Assembly (NCBI GenBank): GCA_000719105.1
Contig: JODX01000018.1
Span: forward strand, 124,001 to 188,000
Direction: 5' to 3'
Source of the DNA: Streptomyces sclerotialus
GTDB taxonomy: Bacteria > Actinomycetota > Actinomycetes > Streptomycetales > Streptomycetaceae
Length of the DNA: 64,000 bases
How positions within the stretch are numbered: position 1 is the stretch's first letter; each line of letters begins with the position of its first letter. Under the pieces are notes generated by a model that did not search any database, had not been told where the DNA came from, and saw nothing but the letters and a program-made list of their open reading frames with translations. Below, piece by piece: positions 7,260 to 15,051 of the stretch. A program made the translations under genes and the position numbers.

Positions 7260-8507
7260 ATGCGGCGGACTCATCCGGAGGGGCACGGACCCGTCCGTTA
7301 CGGTCCGCCCCGCCCCGACCAGGGGCTCCCCCTGCTGCCCGGCCTCACCGCCGCGCTGTGCGCCGCCGCCTACCGCCCCGACGCGGAACCCGTCGGCGGA
7401 AACCCCGTGCTCCTGGACTCCGCCAGTGGCTACTGGGGCCGACGGGGTCTGCCCACCGATCCCGGCCGGGTGGCCGCCGCCCCGGGTGCGCCCGCGCTGC
7501 TCCTGGCGCTGACCGCCGCCCTCGGCGGGGACGTACTGATACCGCGCCCCTGCGCCGCCTGGTGGGCGCCGGGGACCCGGACGTCGGGGAGGGCCGCGTT
7601 CCCGGTGCCGACCCCGGCGGAGTGCGGCGGTGTCCCGGACCCGTACGCCCTGCTGGAGACCGTGCGCAGGGTGCGCGCCGAAGGCGGTGATCCGCGGCTG
7701 CTGGTGCTCTGCGTGGCGGACGACCCCACCGCCACGGTCGCGCCGCCCGAGCAGGTGCGCGAGACCGTCGAGGCCGCCGTGGGCGAGGGGCTGCACGTGG
7801 TCAGCGACGAGACATGGCGCGACACCGTGCACGACCCGTACGACACCGTGCTGCCCGGCCCGGCCGAGATGCTGCCCGGCCATGTCACGGTGGTCACCGA
7901 TCTCGTCGGCGCGTTCCTGCCGCCCGGCTGGCCGGCCGCCGTCGCCCGGTTCCCGGACAACGACGCGGGCCGCGGGCTGCGCGCCCGGGTCCTCGACGTG
8001 CTCACCGCGCTCGGCGCCCATGTCGCCACCCCGGTCGCCGCGGCCGCCGCGTACGCGCTGAGCGAGCCGGCCGAGGTGACCGGACGGCTCGCCGCCGCGG
8101 TGCGGCTGCACGCGCGCGTGGCCGCCGGTCTGCACCGGGCGCTGGTCGCGGCCGGGGCGCTCGTCCTGCCGCCGAGGGCGGGCCGGCACGTGTACGCGGA
8201 CCTCGGCCCGCTCCGCCCGGCGCTTGCCGCATACGGCGTCGGCGACGCGCAGGAACTGGAGGACTTCCTCACCTTCCGGCTCGAGATGCCCGCGCCCGGC
8301 GGCCACCGGTTCGGCGACGATCTCGGGGCGCTGCGCGTCCGGCTGTCCACCAGCCCCCTGCTGGGTGCCACCGCCGAGGAGCGCGCGGCGGCCCTCATGG
8401 CCCCGGATCCGCTGGACCTCCCGCAGGTGCGGCACGCGCTGACCATGATCGGCTCGGCCTTCGACGACCTCCGTGACGACGCACGGCGAGGGGAGTCCTT
8501 CCGATGA
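7260..8507 (+). CDS. Aminotransferase class I/II-fold protein without any lysine
   Basis: A 415-residue protein with the outline of fold-type I PLP aminotransferases: an N-terminal Gly-rich region, VVSDETWRD at about 181-188 (the Asp that holds the PLP pyridine nitrogen) and LRVRLSTSP near the C-terminus (carboxylate-binding Arg). The segment VTDLVGAFLPPGW (212-224) aligns with the usual SxSK...PGxR loop, but Gly217 replaces the PLP lysine. I found no lysine anywhere in the protein, so no Schiff base can form. It overlaps the next gene by ATGA and is probably co-translated with it. It may be a non-catalytic or cofactor-repurposed homologue. RBS GGAGG lies at a normal distance. Confidence 0.85.
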   Translation: MRRTHPEGHGPVRYGPPRPDQGLPLLPGLTAALCAAAYRPDAEPVGGNPVLLDSASGYWGRRGLPTDPGRVAAAPGAPALLLALTAALGGDVLIPRPCAAWWAPGTRTSGRAAFPVPTPAECGGVPDPYALLETVRRVRAEGGDPRLLVLCVADDPTATVAPPEQVRETVEAAVGEGLHVVSDETWRDTVHDPYDTVLPGPAEMLPGHVTVVTDLVGAFLPPGWPAAVARFPDNDAGRGLRARVLDVLTALGAHVATPVAAAAAYALSEPAEVTGRLAAAVRLHARVAAGLHRALVAAGALVLPPRAGRHVYADLGPLRPALAAYGVGDAQELEDFLTFRLEMPAPGGHRFGDDLGALRVRLSTSPLLGATAEERAAALMAPDPLDLPQVRHALTMIGSAFDDLRDDARRGESFR

Positions 8508-9619
8508 CGCAGCCCTCCGAGCCCACCACGAGACCGGCCCCTCACCACACCGACGCCCTCACCACGCCACTCCGCGGCACCGACGCCTCCGCGCCCGGCC
8601 TCACGGAACCGGCCGGCACCCCCGCCCCCGGCTTCCCGGCTCCGGACCCCTCCACGTCCCCCGAGCCCCGGCCGCCCGGGAAGCGGCGGATCTGGCCGCG
8701 GTCCTTCGCCGACCGGCTGACCACACCGCTGCCGGGGATAAGAGGTTTCGTCCGGTTCGCCCGTGAGGGTGCGGTGCGCCCGACCCCCGAGGGCCTCGCC
8801 GACATCCCGCTGCTGCCGTACGACCCGGAGCCGCTCCCGCGGGTGGACGCCCGCACCGTGGCCGTCTCCTGGGCGGGGCACGCGAGCTGGGTGATACGCA
8901 TCGGGGGGCTGACCGTGCTCACGGACCCGGTCTGGTCCCGCCGCATCCTCGGCACGCCCGCCCGGATCACGCCGCCCGGTGTCGCCTGGTGCTCCCTGCC
9001 GCGTATCGACGCGGTCGTCATCAGCCACAACCACTACGACCACCTCGACGCGCCCACCCTCGCGAGACTTCCGCGCGACACCCCGGTACTCGTCCCCGCG
9101 GGGCTCGGCCGCTGGTTCCTGCGCCGCCGGTTCACGCACGTCACCGAGCTGGAGTGGTGGGAGGGGGCGGAGCTGGGCCGCGTCCGTTTCGACTTCGTAC
9201 CGTCCCATCACTGGTCCAAGCGCACCCTGACCGACACCTGCCGCTCGCTGTGGGGCGGCTGGGTGCTGACCGGCCCCCGCGGGCACCGCGTCCACTTCGC
9301 GGGCGACACCGGCTACGGCCACTGGTTCTCCCGCATCGGCCGCCGGTACCCGGGCATCGACCTCGCGCTGCTGCCGATCGGCGCGTACGAGCCCCGGTGG
9401 TGGCTCAGCGACGTCCACTGCGACCCGGAGGAGGCGGTCCGCGCCTTCCAGGACCTCGGCGCCCGCCGGATGGCCCCCATGCACTGGGGCACGTTCGTGC
9501 TGTCGGCGGAACCGGTCCTCGAACCGCTGCGCCGGGTGCGGGCCGCCTGGGAGCGGGCCGGACTGCCCCGCGAGGCCTTGTGGGACCTGCCGGTGGGAGG
9601 GGCGCGGGTGCTGGACTGA
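8504..9619 (+). CDS. Metallo-beta-lactamase-fold hydrolase, NAPE-PLD/UlaG-like
   Basis: A 371-residue protein. The first 65 residues are Pro/Thr-rich and probably disordered. The rest is a metallo-beta-lactamase fold with the metal motif SHNHYDHLD (HxHxDH), PSHHWSKR, FAGDTGYG and a final MHWGTF His. These are the signatures of the NAPE-PLD/UlaG-like group, which hydrolyses phosphodiester or lactone bonds; the substrate here is unknown. WAGHASWV precedes the metal site as in that group. Its start codon overlaps the stop of the aminotransferase-fold gene, so the two products are probably made together. Confidence 0.9.
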   Translation: MTQPSEPTTRPAPHHTDALTTPLRGTDASAPGLTEPAGTPAPGFPAPDPSTSPEPRPPGKRRIWPRSFADRLTTPLPGIRGFVRFAREGAVRPTPEGLADIPLLPYDPEPLPRVDARTVAVSWAGHASWVIRIGGLTVLTDPVWSRRILGTPARITPPGVAWCSLPRIDAVVISHNHYDHLDAPTLARLPRDTPVLVPAGLGRWFLRRRFTHVTELEWWEGAELGRVRFDFVPSHHWSKRTLTDTCRSLWGGWVLTGPRGHRVHFAGDTGYGHWFSRIGRRYPGIDLALLPIGAYEPRWWLSDVHCDPEEAVRAFQDLGARRMAPMHWGTFVLSAEPVLEPLRRVRAAWERAGLPREALWDLPVGGARVLD

Positions 9620-9660
9620 CGGGCCGCCCGCCCCTTGTGAGTGCCCCTTGAGGCCCCTCT

Positions 9661-10287
9661 CTACTGGGTCGCGGCCCGGCGCACCCTCCGCCACAGGCCC
9701 GGCGCCAGGCTGATCACCACCGTCAGCGCGACCGCCGCCAGCACGCCCTCCCACGGCTCCCGGAACAGGGAGCCGCCGAGGATGCCGATGACCATGTAGG
9801 TGACGGTCCAGGCGAGGCAGGCCGGGAAGTTGCCGCGGGCGAAGCGCCGCAGCGGCATCCCGGCCATCAGACAGGCCAGCATCACCGGGAGCCGGCCGGC
9901 CGGCACGAGCCGGGACAGGACCAGGACGGTCACCCCGTGGTCGTCCAGCTTCGCTCGGGCCTGCTCGAGCCGGTCCTCGGGAGCACGCCGGCGGATCGCC
10001 TCCAGCCAGCGCGAACCGTTCCTGGAGCGCATGCCGCGCCGTCCCAGCCAGTACAGCGCCATGTCCCCGAGGAACGCGGCCGCGGACGCCACCGCGAAGA
10101 GCAGCGGCAGCGACACCGCCGCCGTCTGGTGGACGGCGACCACGGCGGCCGAGCTCACCAGCGCCCCGGTCGGCACCACCGGCACCAGTGCCCCGATCAG
10201 CACCAGCAGGAACAGCGTCGGATAACCGACCGCGTGCTGTGTGGACACGGCGGGCACGGCCGTGCCCGCCACGGCGAGGAACCTCAC
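9661..10287 (-). CDS. DedA family membrane protein
   Basis: A 208-residue integral membrane protein with several hydrophobic segments (about 20-55, 62-82, 125-150, 158-200). It has the VTT/DedA core motif LSRLVPAGRLPVMLACLMAGMP and AFLGDMALYWLGRRG. DedA proteins are half-type lipid transporters or scramblases linked to membrane homeostasis. The GTG start at 10287 has GGAGGGG upstream. It lies 58 bases after the hydrolase gene on the same strand, so an operon is likely. Confidence 0.92.
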   Translation of the reverse strand: MRFLAVAGTAVPAVSTQHAVGYPTLFLLVLIGALVPVVPTGALVSSAAVVAVHQTAAVSLPLLFAVASAAAFLGDMALYWLGRRGMRSRNGSRWLEAIRRRAPEDRLEQARAKLDDHGVTVLVLSRLVPAGRLPVMLACLMAGMPLRRFARGNFPACLAWTVTYMVIGILGGSLFREPWEGVLAAVALTVVISLAPGLWRRVRRAATQ

Positions 10288-10345
10288 GCGGCCCCCTCCG
10301 TGCCCGGCGGGCGGGACCGCCCCGGTGCGCGGCGCGGACGACGGC

Positions 10346-11119
10346 TCACCCCGCCACCTCCGGTCGTATGCGCTCCCCGTGCGACGGCCGGTGCACCGTC
10401 ACCCCGGGCGCGTACTCGGCGGCGCGACGGGCGAACTCGTCGCCGGGAGCGTGGAACTCGTGGGGGCGCACGGCGTCCATGCCGATCGGCCAGTACGTGC
10501 CGTAGTGGACCGGTACGGCGCTGCGCGGCTTCAGCAGGGCGAGCGCCTCGGCCGCGCGCCCGGCGTCCAGATGCCCGTCGCCGAGGTAGGGCCCCCAGCC
10601 GCCGACCGGCAGCAGCGCCACGTCGACCGGGCCGACCTCCTCCGCCATCGACGCGAACAGCCCGGTGTCCCCGGCGAAGTACGTCCGCGCGGTGCCCTCG
10701 ATGACATAGCCGAGGGCCGGCGAGCGGTGCGGCCCGACCGGCAGCCGGCGTCCGTCGTGCCGCGCGGACACGGCCCGGACGACCAGGTCGCCCACCTGTA
10801 TCTCGTCCCCGGGCGCCACCTCGGTGAGCCGCAGGTGGGCGAGCCGGCGCAGTCCGGGCACCTGGCGCGGCGCACCCTCGGGCACGAGCACCCGGGTGCC
10901 GGGGGAGAGCCGGGCCAGGGAGGGGACGTGCAGATGGTCGGCGTGCAGATGGGAGACGAGCGCCACATCCGCCACGGCCGCCTCGGGAGGCGGCGGCGCC
11001 CCCCGGCGCCTGCGCAGGTGCGCGAGCCGGCGTGCGAAGAGCGGATCCGTGAGCACGCGCATACCGGAGTCCTCGACCGTGCAGGTGGCATGGCCCCACC
11101 ACGTGATCTCCACCGGCAC
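10346..11119 (-). CDS. Metallo-beta-lactamase-fold hydrolase (UlaG/YtnP-like)
   Basis: A 257-residue cytosolic protein beginning VPVEITWWGHATCTVED. It has the metal motif SHLHADHLH, RHDGR, YFAGDTGLF and VPVHYGTYWP, as in the UlaG-like hydrolase group. The substrate is unknown. The GTG at 11119 is chosen because AAGGAGGA lies eight bases upstream, a near-ideal site; a second GTG at 11113 is less well placed. It is followed by the DedA gene. It is a distant paralogue of the hydrolase at 8504 but lacks the Pro-rich N-terminal extension. Confidence 0.9.
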   Translation of the reverse strand: MPVEITWWGHATCTVEDSGMRVLTDPLFARRLAHLRRRRGAPPPPEAAVADVALVSHLHADHLHVPSLARLSPGTRVLVPEGAPRQVPGLRRLAHLRLTEVAPGDEIQVGDLVVRAVSARHDGRRLPVGPHRSPALGYVIEGTARTYFAGDTGLFASMAEEVGPVDVALLPVGGWGPYLGDGHLDAGRAAEALALLKPRSAVPVHYGTYWPIGMDAVRPHEFHAPGDEFARRAAEYAPGVTVHRPSHGERIRPEVAG

Positions 11120-11203
11120 TCCCTCATCCTCCTTCGCGCGACTCCCCCCGAGCCTACGGGCAGGAGTAGGGTCTGCGGCGAAACCCGGAGGCGAGGGGGA
11201 CCC

Positions 11204-11659
11204 ATGGGAGACGTGAGCGACGCCTCCGGCAGGCCGGACGCGTCTTTCGGCAGGCCGTGCGTGGTGCGGGTCGCGGCCATCGCCAGCCTGACCCCGCTGG
11301 AGGAGCTCGAGGCGGACCCCTTCCTGGTCGACTCCCGCGGCCAGCACGCCATGTGCGCCCGCTGGGCCGCCGAACGCGGCTACGTGGTCACCCGCGAACT
11401 CCTCGTCCGCGCCCTGCGCCCCGACCACGCCGTGCTCTGGTCCGACGTGGACGCCGGCCTCGTCGACCTGTTCGTCGCCCCCAGCAGACGCGTCCTGGAA
11501 CGGGCGCTGGCCTCCGTCGAGCAGTTCACCGCCGAGTGCGCCCGTCGCGGTGTACGGCTGGAGACGGTCGGACGTGCGGAACCCTCGTACGACGCCCGGA
11601 TGAAGGCCCTGGTGCACCGCCGGCTGTCGATGCCGACCGCGGGGTACGACGGCCGCTGA
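11204..11659 (+). CDS. Small protein resembling a degenerate serine-recombinase N-terminal domain
   Basis: A 151-residue protein. CVVRVAAIASLTPLEE (19-34), then SRGQHAMCARWAAERGYVVTREL, then GLVDLFVAPSRRVLERAL and CARRGVRLETV follow the order of the resolvase catalytic domain (YxRVST, QxxxCxxWA..GYEV, DLVVWxLDRLxR, L..GV.L.S). The catalytic Ser after the conserved Arg-Val is Ala24, and there is no C-terminal DNA-binding domain, so recombinase activity is not expected. The Arg pair equivalent to the family's active-site arginines seems kept (SRRVLER). The start is supported by a GGAGG-like site. It may be a domesticated fragment. Confidence 0.6.
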   Translation: MGDVSDASGRPDASFGRPCVVRVAAIASLTPLEELEADPFLVDSRGQHAMCARWAAERGYVVTRELLVRALRPDHAVLWSDVDAGLVDLFVAPSRRVLERALASVEQFTAECARRGVRLETVGRAEPSYDARMKALVHRRLSMPTAGYDGR

Positions 11660-11765
11660 ACCGGTCGACGGCCACCGAACCCACGGACGAACAACCCGGC
11701 ACCTTATGACAGGGTGGGGCGAGACCCGCGTACCGGGCGGGGCCGGAACGTGAGGTGCATGGGGC

Positions 11766-13862
11766 GTGGGTGACGGACGATGGCGACGCGTGCTGAGCGG
11801 AGTGTGGCGGAGCGTCGCCGTGTGGGCCGTGTCGACGCTGACCATGCTGGTGCTCGCGGGCGCCCTGCCCGACTTCCGGCTCCAGTCCGACAACGGTGAC
11901 AGCGCCACCACGATCGCCGTCACCGCGGCCTTCGGCGCCGGAGCCTTCGGCCTCCTGTCCTCCCTGGTGTGGCCGTTCCTGGTCCGGCTGCTGCTGCTTG
12001 TGCCCGCCCTCGTACTCGGTCTGCTGGTCTTCTTCCTGAACGGCTCGCTGCTGCTGCTCGCGCTGCGGCTCAATCCCTCCGGGCGCGGTGAGGCCGCCCC
12101 GGAGACCGCCGTCGTGGTCGCCGCCGTGATGTCCGCCGTCGCCTCCGCCACCGGCGCCGCCCTCGCCGTACGGGACGACGACGCCTACCGGAGACGGCTG
12201 TACCGCCTCGCCGAACGCCGCCGCACGCCCCGGACCGGCCCTGACGGCCACCCGGCCCCGGCCGGCCCCGGCACCGTCTTCCTGCAGCTCGACGGGGTCG
12301 GCCACGACGTGCTGCGGGACGCCGTGGCCAGAGGACTCATGCCGACCGTGGCGAGCTGGCTGGGCCACGGCCCGGCGGGACCCGCCACCCACCGGCTCAC
12401 CCCGTGGCGCACCGACTGGTCCAGCCAGACCGGCTCCAGCCAGCTCGGCATCCTGCACGGCAGCAACCACGACGTGCCGGCCTTCCGCTGGTACGAGAAG
12501 GAGACCCGGGAGGTCATGGTCTGCAACCGGCCCTCCAGCGCGGCCGAGCTCCAGCGCCGCGCCATGGAGCGCACCGGTGACGCCGGACTGCTCGCCGACG
12601 ACGGCGCGAGCCGCGGCAACCTCTTCGGCGGCGGCGCCGGACAGCTCGCCCTGGTGCTGTCCACCTCCGCACGGCGCGACCGCGCCACCCGCTCCCGGGC
12701 CGGGTACTTCGCCTACTTCAGCGATCCCGCCAACGCCGTCCGCACCGCCATGTCGTTCGTCGCCGACGTGATCCGCGAGATCGGGGAGGCGCTGCGGGCC
12801 CGGATCCGCAAGGAGCGTCCGCGCGTGGGACGCGGCGGCCTGTACCCGTTCATCCGCGCCTTCGCCACCGTCGTCGAGCGCGACGTCGTCGTCGCGGCCG
12901 TCATCGGCGACATGCTCGCCGGCCGCGCCGCGGTCTACGCCGACCTGGTCGCCTACGACGAGGTGGCGCACCACTCCGGCCCGCACAGCCGGGACGCCGA
13001 GAAGGTCCTCCAACGGCTCGACCGCTCCCTCGCGCTGATCGCGCGGGTCACCGAGCACGCCCCGCGCGCGTACCGCATCGTCGTCCTCTCCGACCACGGC
13101 CAGAGCCCCGGGGAGACCTTCCTCGGCCGCTACGGCCTCACCCTCGGCCAGCTCGTCCGGGCCGGCTGCGGGCTGCCCGTACCGCGCCGGGCGCGCCGCA
13201 CCCACAGCGGGGCCGAGGCCCGGTCGGCGGTGCGGGCCGCGCTGCGCCGGCCCGTCGAGGAGAGCGCGGAGGAGCACCGGCCGCCGCGCCGCTCCGAACC
13301 GGTCGTCCTCGCCTCCGGGAACCTGGGCCTGGTGTCCTTCCCCGACGTGCCCCACCGGATGAGCAAGGAGGAGATCGACCGGCGGCACCCCGCGCTGCTC
13401 TCCACGCTCGCCAACCACCCCGGCATCGGCTTCCTGCTCGTCCGCAGCGAGAAGCACGGCGGGGTCGTCCTCGCCGCGCACGGCACGGAGGTCCCCGTCG
13501 GCGAACTGGACGACGACCACCCGGGTCCGCTCGCCGACTTCGGTCCGGGCGCCGCGGCCGCGGTACGGCGCACGCACGCGTTCCCGCACGTCGCCGACAT
13601 CATGGTCAACTCCTGGTACGACCCGGCCGACGGGGAGGTCCTCGCCTTCGAGGAGCAGATCGGCTCCCACGGCGGCCTCGGCGGCGCCCAGGGCCGGCCG
13701 TTCCTGCTGTCGCCCGTGGCCCTGTCCGCACCGGTCGGGGAGGGCGGGGAGATAGTCGGCGCGGAGCACGTCCACCGGGTACTGCGGCGCTGGCTGCGCG
13801 AGTCGGACGGGCCGCAGGTCCCGCAGGCGGCGGCCCGCGCGCGGGACCGGCGGGCCGCCTGA
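11766..13862 (+). CDS. Membrane-anchored alkaline-phosphatase-superfamily protein with holin-like N-terminus
   Basis: A 698-residue protein. Residues 1-145 contain about four transmembrane segments resembling the phage holin family 4 domain (FLVRLLLLVPALVLGLLVFF). The rest is a soluble alkaline phosphatase superfamily domain with VFLQLDGVGHDVL, a T/S-rich nucleophile region, DLVAYDEVAHHSGPHS and IVVLSDHGQSPG, which supply the metal Asp and His ligands. Such fusions are common in actinobacteria and may act on phosphodiesters or lipids at the membrane; the substrate is unknown. The GTG at 11766 has a GAGG site about 10 bases upstream. It stands alone. Confidence 0.87.
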   Translation: MGDGRWRRVLSGVWRSVAVWAVSTLTMLVLAGALPDFRLQSDNGDSATTIAVTAAFGAGAFGLLSSLVWPFLVRLLLLVPALVLGLLVFFLNGSLLLLALRLNPSGRGEAAPETAVVVAAVMSAVASATGAALAVRDDDAYRRRLYRLAERRRTPRTGPDGHPAPAGPGTVFLQLDGVGHDVLRDAVARGLMPTVASWLGHGPAGPATHRLTPWRTDWSSQTGSSQLGILHGSNHDVPAFRWYEKETREVMVCNRPSSAAELQRRAMERTGDAGLLADDGASRGNLFGGGAGQLALVLSTSARRDRATRSRAGYFAYFSDPANAVRTAMSFVADVIREIGEALRARIRKERPRVGRGGLYPFIRAFATVVERDVVVAAVIGDMLAGRAAVYADLVAYDEVAHHSGPHSRDAEKVLQRLDRSLALIARVTEHAPRAYRIVVLSDHGQSPGETFLGRYGLTLGQLVRAGCGLPVPRRARRTHSGAEARSAVRAALRRPVEESAEEHRPPRRSEPVVLASGNLGLVSFPDVPHRMSKEEIDRRHPALLSTLANHPGIGFLLVRSEKHGGVVLAAHGTEVPVGELDDDHPGPLADFGPGAAAAVRRTHAFPHVADIMVNSWYDPADGEVLAFEEQIGSHGGLGGAQGRPFLLSPVALSAPVGEGGEIVGAEHVHRVLRRWLRESDGPQVPQAAARARDRRAA

Positions 13863-13989
13863 CCCCCACCCCGCGGAAATTGGGCTGCGGCCGACGGCGC
13901 GTGCCCCGCAGACTGTGCGTATCGGACAGGGCGCACCTGCGCGCGCCGCTCGAACACGCCACCTCGAACACGCCACAGGGAGCCGCAGC

Positions 13990-15051
13990 TTGCAGGCAGC
14001 CGTCACCGTCACCCCCTCGCGCCTTCCGGAACTGCTGCTCGGTCTCGCGACGGTGCGGCCGGTCTTCATCTGGGGCGCGCCCGGCATCGGGAAGTCCTCC
14101 TTGGTGCGGAACTTCGCCGAGTCGCTCGGGCTGGAGTGCGTGAGCCTGCTGGGCACGCAGCTCGCTCCCGAGGACCTCATCGGCGTACCGCAGATCCGCG
14201 ACGGGCGCTCCGTGTTCTGCCCGCCGGAGGCGATCGCCCGCGACGAGCCGTACTGCCTGTTCCTGGACGAGCTGAACGCGGCCACGCCGGATGTGCAGAA
14301 GGCGTTCTACTCGCTGATCCTGGACCGCCGCATCGGCAACTACGAGCTCCCGAAGGGTTCCCTCGTCATCGGCGCCGGCAACCGCGCCACCGACAACGCC
14401 CTGGCCCGCCCGATCGCCTCGGCCCTGGTCAACCGCCTCACCCACGTCCACCTGGAGGCCTCCGCCAAGGACTGGCTGACCTGGGCCGAGGCGGGCGGTA
14501 TCCACCCGTGGATCACGGACCACCTCACCGACCGGCCGGACCACCTGTGGTCGAAGCCGCCGAAGACCGAGGAGCCGTTCTCCACGCCCCGCTCCTGGCA
14601 CATGCTCTCCGACGCCCTGCACTCCTTCGGGCGGGACCTCGACGAGGAGACCCTGAAGGTCCTCGCGCACGGCACCCTGACACCCGCCCACGCCGGCGCC
14701 TTCTGCGGGTACGTGAAGGTCGTGCGCAGCCGCTACGGCATCGAGGCGATCCTGCGGGGCGACGCCCGCTGGCCCCACCGGATCGAGGACCGCGACCTGC
14801 TCTACTACCTCGCCGAGTCCTTCCGCGGCCGCCTCGTCAAGGAACTGCCCGCGAGCAAGGAGCACATGTCGGCCAACGGCCGGCAGACCGCGTACCGCGC
14901 CAAGTCGCTGCTCGTGCAGCTCGCCGAGATCTCCGTCGAGGTGGCCCAGAGCGTCATCGCCTCGGACGACGACGGCAACGCCGTACTGCCCGCCTGGTTC
15001 CTGGTGGAGGCGGCGCGGGACATGCCGCGGCTGGTGGAGGCCCGCAGGTGA
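13990..15051 (+). CDS. MoxR-type AAA+ ATPase
   Basis: A 353-residue AAA+ ATPase of the MoxR group with Walker A GAPGIGKSS, Walker B LFLDELNAA and sensor motif VIGAGNRATDN. MoxR ATPases act as chaperones that remodel or mature partner proteins together with VWA proteins. The start is read as TTG at 13990 because AGGGAG lies seven bases upstream and the protein then begins with the conserved-looking QAAVTVTPSRLPELL. A longer frame exists from GTG/ATG codons upstream. The stop overlaps the start of the next gene (GTGA), so the pair is coupled. Confidence 0.9.
   Translation: MQAAVTVTPSRLPELLLGLATVRPVFIWGAPGIGKSSLVRNFAESLGLECVSLLGTQLAPEDLIGVPQIRDGRSVFCPPEAIARDEPYCLFLDELNAATPDVQKAFYSLILDRRIGNYELPKGSLVIGAGNRATDNALARPIASALVNRLTHVHLEASAKDWLTWAEAGGIHPWITDHLTDRPDHLWSKPPKTEEPFSTPRSWHMLSDALHSFGRDLDEETLKVLAHGTLTPAHAGAFCGYVKVVRSRYGIEAILRGDARWPHRIEDRDLLYYLAESFRGRLVKELPASKEHMSANGRQTAYRAKSLLVQLAEISVEVAQSVIASDDDGNAVLPAWFLVEAARDMPRLVEARR

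Noticed and set aside
11204..11659. Active transposon or integron resolvase
   Set aside because: The catalytic Ser is missing, no DNA-binding domain follows, and no inverted repeats or transposase were found.
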